From the NCBI GenBank assembly GCA_030640565.1, contig DAOWJD010000041.1, positions 1-14,093 of the forward strand: a stretch of 14,093 nucleotides of DNA. The letters run 5' to 3'. The DNA comes from Nanobdellota archaeon. GTDB taxonomy: Archaea; Nanobdellota; Nanobdellia; Pacearchaeales; GW2011-AR1. A program made the position numbers and the translations under genes. Positions 12,416-14,093 of the stretch are shown here, piece by piece; the first letter of the stretch is position 1, and the number at the start of each line of letters is the position of its first letter. The notes under the pieces were generated by a model. It had not been told where the DNA came from, did no database searches, and saw only the letters and a list, made by a program, of their open reading frames with translations.

Positions 12416-12435
12416 TTTGCGTGTTTTTACCCTCT

Positions 12436-12449
12436 TTTTATTAAAAAAT
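12436..12449 (-). promoter_or_regulatory. TATA-like box of the TIM-barrel gene
   Basis: The minus strand reads TTTTTTAATAAAAA, 21-34 bases before the ATG at 12415. The rest of the 190-base gap (12416-12605) is extremely AT-rich with no ORF or clear structure. Confidence 0.4.
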
Positions 12450-12605
12450 AATGAAGATTTTGTTTATATAATTATTGTTTACTCTTATGAGAATTTATTA
12501 TTAAGACAATTAAGTTTAATTATGAGCTTATTATTATGATTATTTATTTTACATGAGTTGTTTACTATTAATATTTTTATTAGGTATTATTTTTAACAAT
12601 TTATT

Positions 12606-13217
12606 TTATTTGGGAAATTTTGGTTTGTAATTTTTGTATTTAGCCTCGTGTCCTTCAAAAGGATCTCTTCTTCCTGTGCTTTCAATATCAATTCTTTCAG
12701 CCCTCTCTGCTCTTTCAAATGTTGGTGAGCTAATTTGCGAATTTGATTCTGAATGCATGGAAAATATCTCTTGATTTGTTTGGGGGATTAAATCTGTTTG
12801 TCTTCCTACATTCATTAAATCTATAGGGGTTATTTCCGCAGAAATTCTTGAATCAAAACCAATATATTTTGGCTCATCATCTCCTCCTAATCCAGGAACA
12901 TATTTGAACTCGTCTGTTTTTCCTTCTTCTCCAGGAATATTAACAGTTTGTGGCATTCCTCCGACAAAAATTGGTCCTGGTTGAGAACCAGCAATTCTTT
13001 CAAGAACAGGGGCTCTGTTTTCTGAAAATCCAGAAGATGGTATAAAATCGCTAAATTCCATTTCACTTAAGCTGTTTAAATCTATTCCTGTTTCTTCTTC
13101 AAGTTTAGATTCTTTTTCATGCCCGTCTTCGATTAATTTTAGTTTAGCAGCTACCTCTTCCAATATTTTATCCCTTTTACTAATATCTTCTTCTGTTTTT
13201 GGTTTCTTTTTTGGCAT
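12606..13217 (-). CDS. Unrecognised, probably disordered 203-residue protein
   Basis: I do not recognise this protein. It starts with a basic patch (MPKKKPK), followed by a helical segment (about 15-45, EVAAKLKLIEDGHEKESKLE) and then a long low-complexity region rich in S, P, G, E and N with few hydrophobics. Short motif-like pieces stand out: MEFSDFIPSSGF (53-64), VLERIAGSQPGPIFVGGMPQ (71-90) and YVPGLGGDDEPKYIGFDSR (106-124). It ends with a basic tail (KYKNYKPKFPK). There is no signal peptide or membrane segment. This pattern suits an intrinsically disordered scaffold or a substrate for partner binding. A TATA-like TTTTATATATTT (13236-13247, minus strand) fits the ATG at 13217, with no Shine-Dalgarno, so the mRNA is probably leaderless. 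Confidence 0.7.
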   Translation of the reverse strand: MPKKKPKTEEDISKRDKILEEVAAKLKLIEDGHEKESKLEEETGIDLNSLSEMEFSDFIPSSGFSENRAPVLERIAGSQPGPIFVGGMPQTVNIPGEEGKTDEFKYVPGLGGDDEPKYIGFDSRISAEITPIDLMNVGRQTDLIPQTNQEIFSMHSESNSQISSPTFERAERAERIDIESTGRRDPFEGHEAKYKNYKPKFPK

Positions 13218-13235
13218 GAATTAAAGAGGTTAAGG

Positions 13236-13247
13236 AAATATATAAAA
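13236..13247 (-). promoter_or_regulatory. TATA-like box of the 203-residue gene
   Basis: The minus strand reads TTTTATATATTT, 19-30 bases before the ATG at 13217. It lies at one end of a divergent promoter region (13218-13368). Confidence 0.5.
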
Positions 13248-13249
13248 TT

Positions 13250-13282
13250 ACCGAAAAAGTCAGGTTATTACGGATTTTTGGT
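13250..13282. repeat. Imperfect inverted repeat in a divergent promoter region
   Basis: ACC(G)AAAAA at 13250-13258 is complementary to TTTTTGGT at 13275-13282, with one bulged G and 16 bases between. It adjoins the minus-strand TATA box and could be an operator or a short RNA hairpin. Confidence 0.3.
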
Positions 13283-13331
13283 GCAATAATGCCGAAAGCA
13301 AAAAAATCAAAGTTGGCGGGTGGGCGATAGA

Positions 13332-13341
13332 TTTTTAAATA
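13332..13341 (+). promoter_or_regulatory. TATA-like box of the small helical protein gene
   Basis: TTTTTAAATA lies 28-37 bases before the preferred ATG at 13369 and only 16-25 before the alternative ATG at 13357, which supports the later start. Confidence 0.45.
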
Positions 13342-13368
13342 AAATACTATTCTTAAATGGTGATTAAA

Positions 13369-13713
13369 ATGGAATATATCAAAGCAAAGTCAATTAATAC
13401 TGAATTACCAAAACTTGAATTTAACTTTAGTTCTAAGACTAGAGAAAAAGCTCTTAAAATGTATAAGGTTGCCGTAAACTTTGTTAGTCATGTTGAAAGT
13501 CTTCCTGATCAAAGGGGTAATTTGGAGAAAGAAGCATTAGAGGAAGGTGTTAAACCAGAAGACTTAGCTAATTATATAAGTGATTTTATGACAGATTATC
13601 ATAGTGCAAAGTCACTTATTGAAAACACAGAATCATTCAGAAAAAAAGAATATGATTTAAAAGATGCAATTACCTTAGCAGGTTTTTCTACAGGTCAAGT
13701 ATCATTGGATTAA
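13369..13713 (+). CDS. Unrecognised small helical protein
   Basis: I do not recognise this 114-residue protein. It is hydrophilic, has no membrane segment, and looks mainly helical, with stretches KTREKALKMYKVAVNFVSHV and ALEEGVKPEDLANYISDF. A Gly/Thr/Ser-containing C-terminus (LAGFSTGQVSLD) ends it. The frame is open from an ATG at 13357 (118 residues), but GGTGAT at 13359-13364 is a good Shine-Dalgarno for the ATG at 13369, with 4 bases between, and the TATA box at 13332-13341 would place the transcript start at or after 13357; I therefore prefer 13369. It is divergent from the 203-residue gene and convergent with the partial gene at the window end. Confidence 0.65.
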   Translation: MEYIKAKSINTELPKLEFNFSSKTREKALKMYKVAVNFVSHVESLPDQRGNLEKEALEEGVKPEDLANYISDFMTDYHSAKSLIENTESFRKKEYDLKDAITLAGFSTGQVSLD

Positions 13714-13731
13714 TGTGGTATTAATTCTTTT

Positions 13732-13750
13732 AATAGCGAGCCCGCTTATT
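13732..13750. terminator. Hairpin between convergent genes
   Basis: AATAGCG (13732-13738) pairs with CGC(T)TATT (13743-13750) with a 4-base loop and one bulged T. It lies between the stops of two convergent genes, where a shared terminator or transcript-end structure is plausible. A second weak TATTAA/TTAATA inverted repeat lies just before it (13719-13735). Confidence 0.3.
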
Positions 13751-13774
13751 ATGGGACAGACTTTAAAGATTTCC

Positions 13775-14092
13775 TTAATCAGTATAATAAGGCATGTTGT
13801 GGGCTTTTTTGTAAACATTAAAAAGCTCAAATGCCAATTCTTTTGCTTTTGTCATTGCAAAAGGCCTTAAGTATTCTTTTTCAGCAAAACTTTCTGATCT
13901 CATTACAACTTTTTCGGTTGAGGGAGAAACAGAAACTTTTGATTTTATTTCTGGTTTTGTTGATTTCTCTTTATATCCTCCAATAAGTGCTTTGAAAGGA
14001 TTTGACGAACCTTTTTGTTTTTCTTGTCCTTCTTTTTTATCTTTTTCTTTAAGGAAAAAGTTAATCTCTTCCTGAATTTGACCAAGACTTTC
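13775..14092 (-). CDS. Unrecognised protein, C-terminal 105 residues only
   Basis: The frame is open on the minus strand from the window end to a TAA at 13775-13777, so this is the 3' part of a gene starting outside. I do not recognise it. The visible part begins with a helical segment (SLGQIQEEINFFLKEKDKK), then a lysine/glutamate/serine-rich linker containing SSNPFKALIGGYKEK, and ends with a compact segment (YLRPFAMTKAKELAFELFN then VYKKAHNMPYYTD) that looks like a folded helical C-terminus. Codon and amino acid use resemble the neighbouring genes. There is no membrane segment in the visible part. Confidence 0.65.
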   Translation of the reverse strand, partial: ESLGQIQEEINFFLKEKDKKEGQEKQKGSSNPFKALIGGYKEKSTKPEIKSKVSVSPSTEKVVMRSESFAEKEYLRPFAMTKAKELAFELFNVYKKAHNMPYYTD

Positions 14093-14093
14093 A

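Noticed and set aside
11158..13131. GCCCGTCTTCG occurring at 11158 and 13121
   Set aside because: Both copies lie inside different coding regions and encode ordinary residues; an 11-base match over this distance without flanking similarity is weak evidence of anything.
1..14093. CRISPR array or insertion sequence
   Set aside because: No regularly spaced repeats and no transposase-like gene are visible anywhere in the window.

Overview
This AT-rich window reads as archaeal chromosome. Nearly every gene has a TATA-like box (TTTATAAA or TTTTAAAA) about 22-31 bases before its start codon or tRNA 5' end, several genes look leaderless, and two adjacent genes encode archaeal/eukaryotic-type ribosomal proteins (eL33/L35Ae and uL16/L10e). 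The many short lineage-specific genes and fused nucleotidyltransferase proteins suggest a DPANN archaeon of the Woesearchaeota/Pacearchaeota kind. That assignment is inference from gene content, not from a phylogenetic marker.

Layout. (1) 1-2579, minus strand: a compact purine operon purE-purC-purB, with purB cut by the window edge. Its products take AIR to CAIR, SAICAR and AICAR; PurB in this family also makes AMP from adenylosuccinate. PurE is the class II (direct CO2) type, and PurB is close to the animal ADSL type. (2) 2709-4273: tRNA-Val(TAC), a small membrane-anchored protein, a divergent TrmB-family regulator with a perfect GC-rich palindrome in its promoter, and tRNA-Gly(GCC). (3) 4260-5288: a roughly 1 kb insert bounded by a 16-bp direct repeat of the tRNA-Gly 3' end, carrying one gene, a Fic-domain protein. 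(4) 5333-7156: a 607-residue protein with two nucleotidyltransferase-like domains, the first apparently degenerate, plus helical HEPN-like segments. (5) 7216-8185: eL33 and uL16. (6) 8277-9712: two unrecognised genes whose promoters share an 11-bp palindromic element at identical spacing from identical TATA boxes. (7) 9693-12415, minus: a second nucleotidyltransferase/HEPN-like fusion, paralogous to the 607-residue protein, and a 600-residue xylose-isomerase/AP-endonuclease-2-type TIM barrel with a very large insertion. (8) 12606-14093: three unrecognised genes, one probably disordered and one cut by the window end.

The strongest leads are the Fic cargo in the tRNA-Gly gene with duplicated att-like ends and no recombinase, the duplicated nucleotidyltransferase with a likely pseudo-enzyme half, and the shared promoter architecture of the two unknown genes. 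All calls rest on reading the sequence alone; no database search was run.
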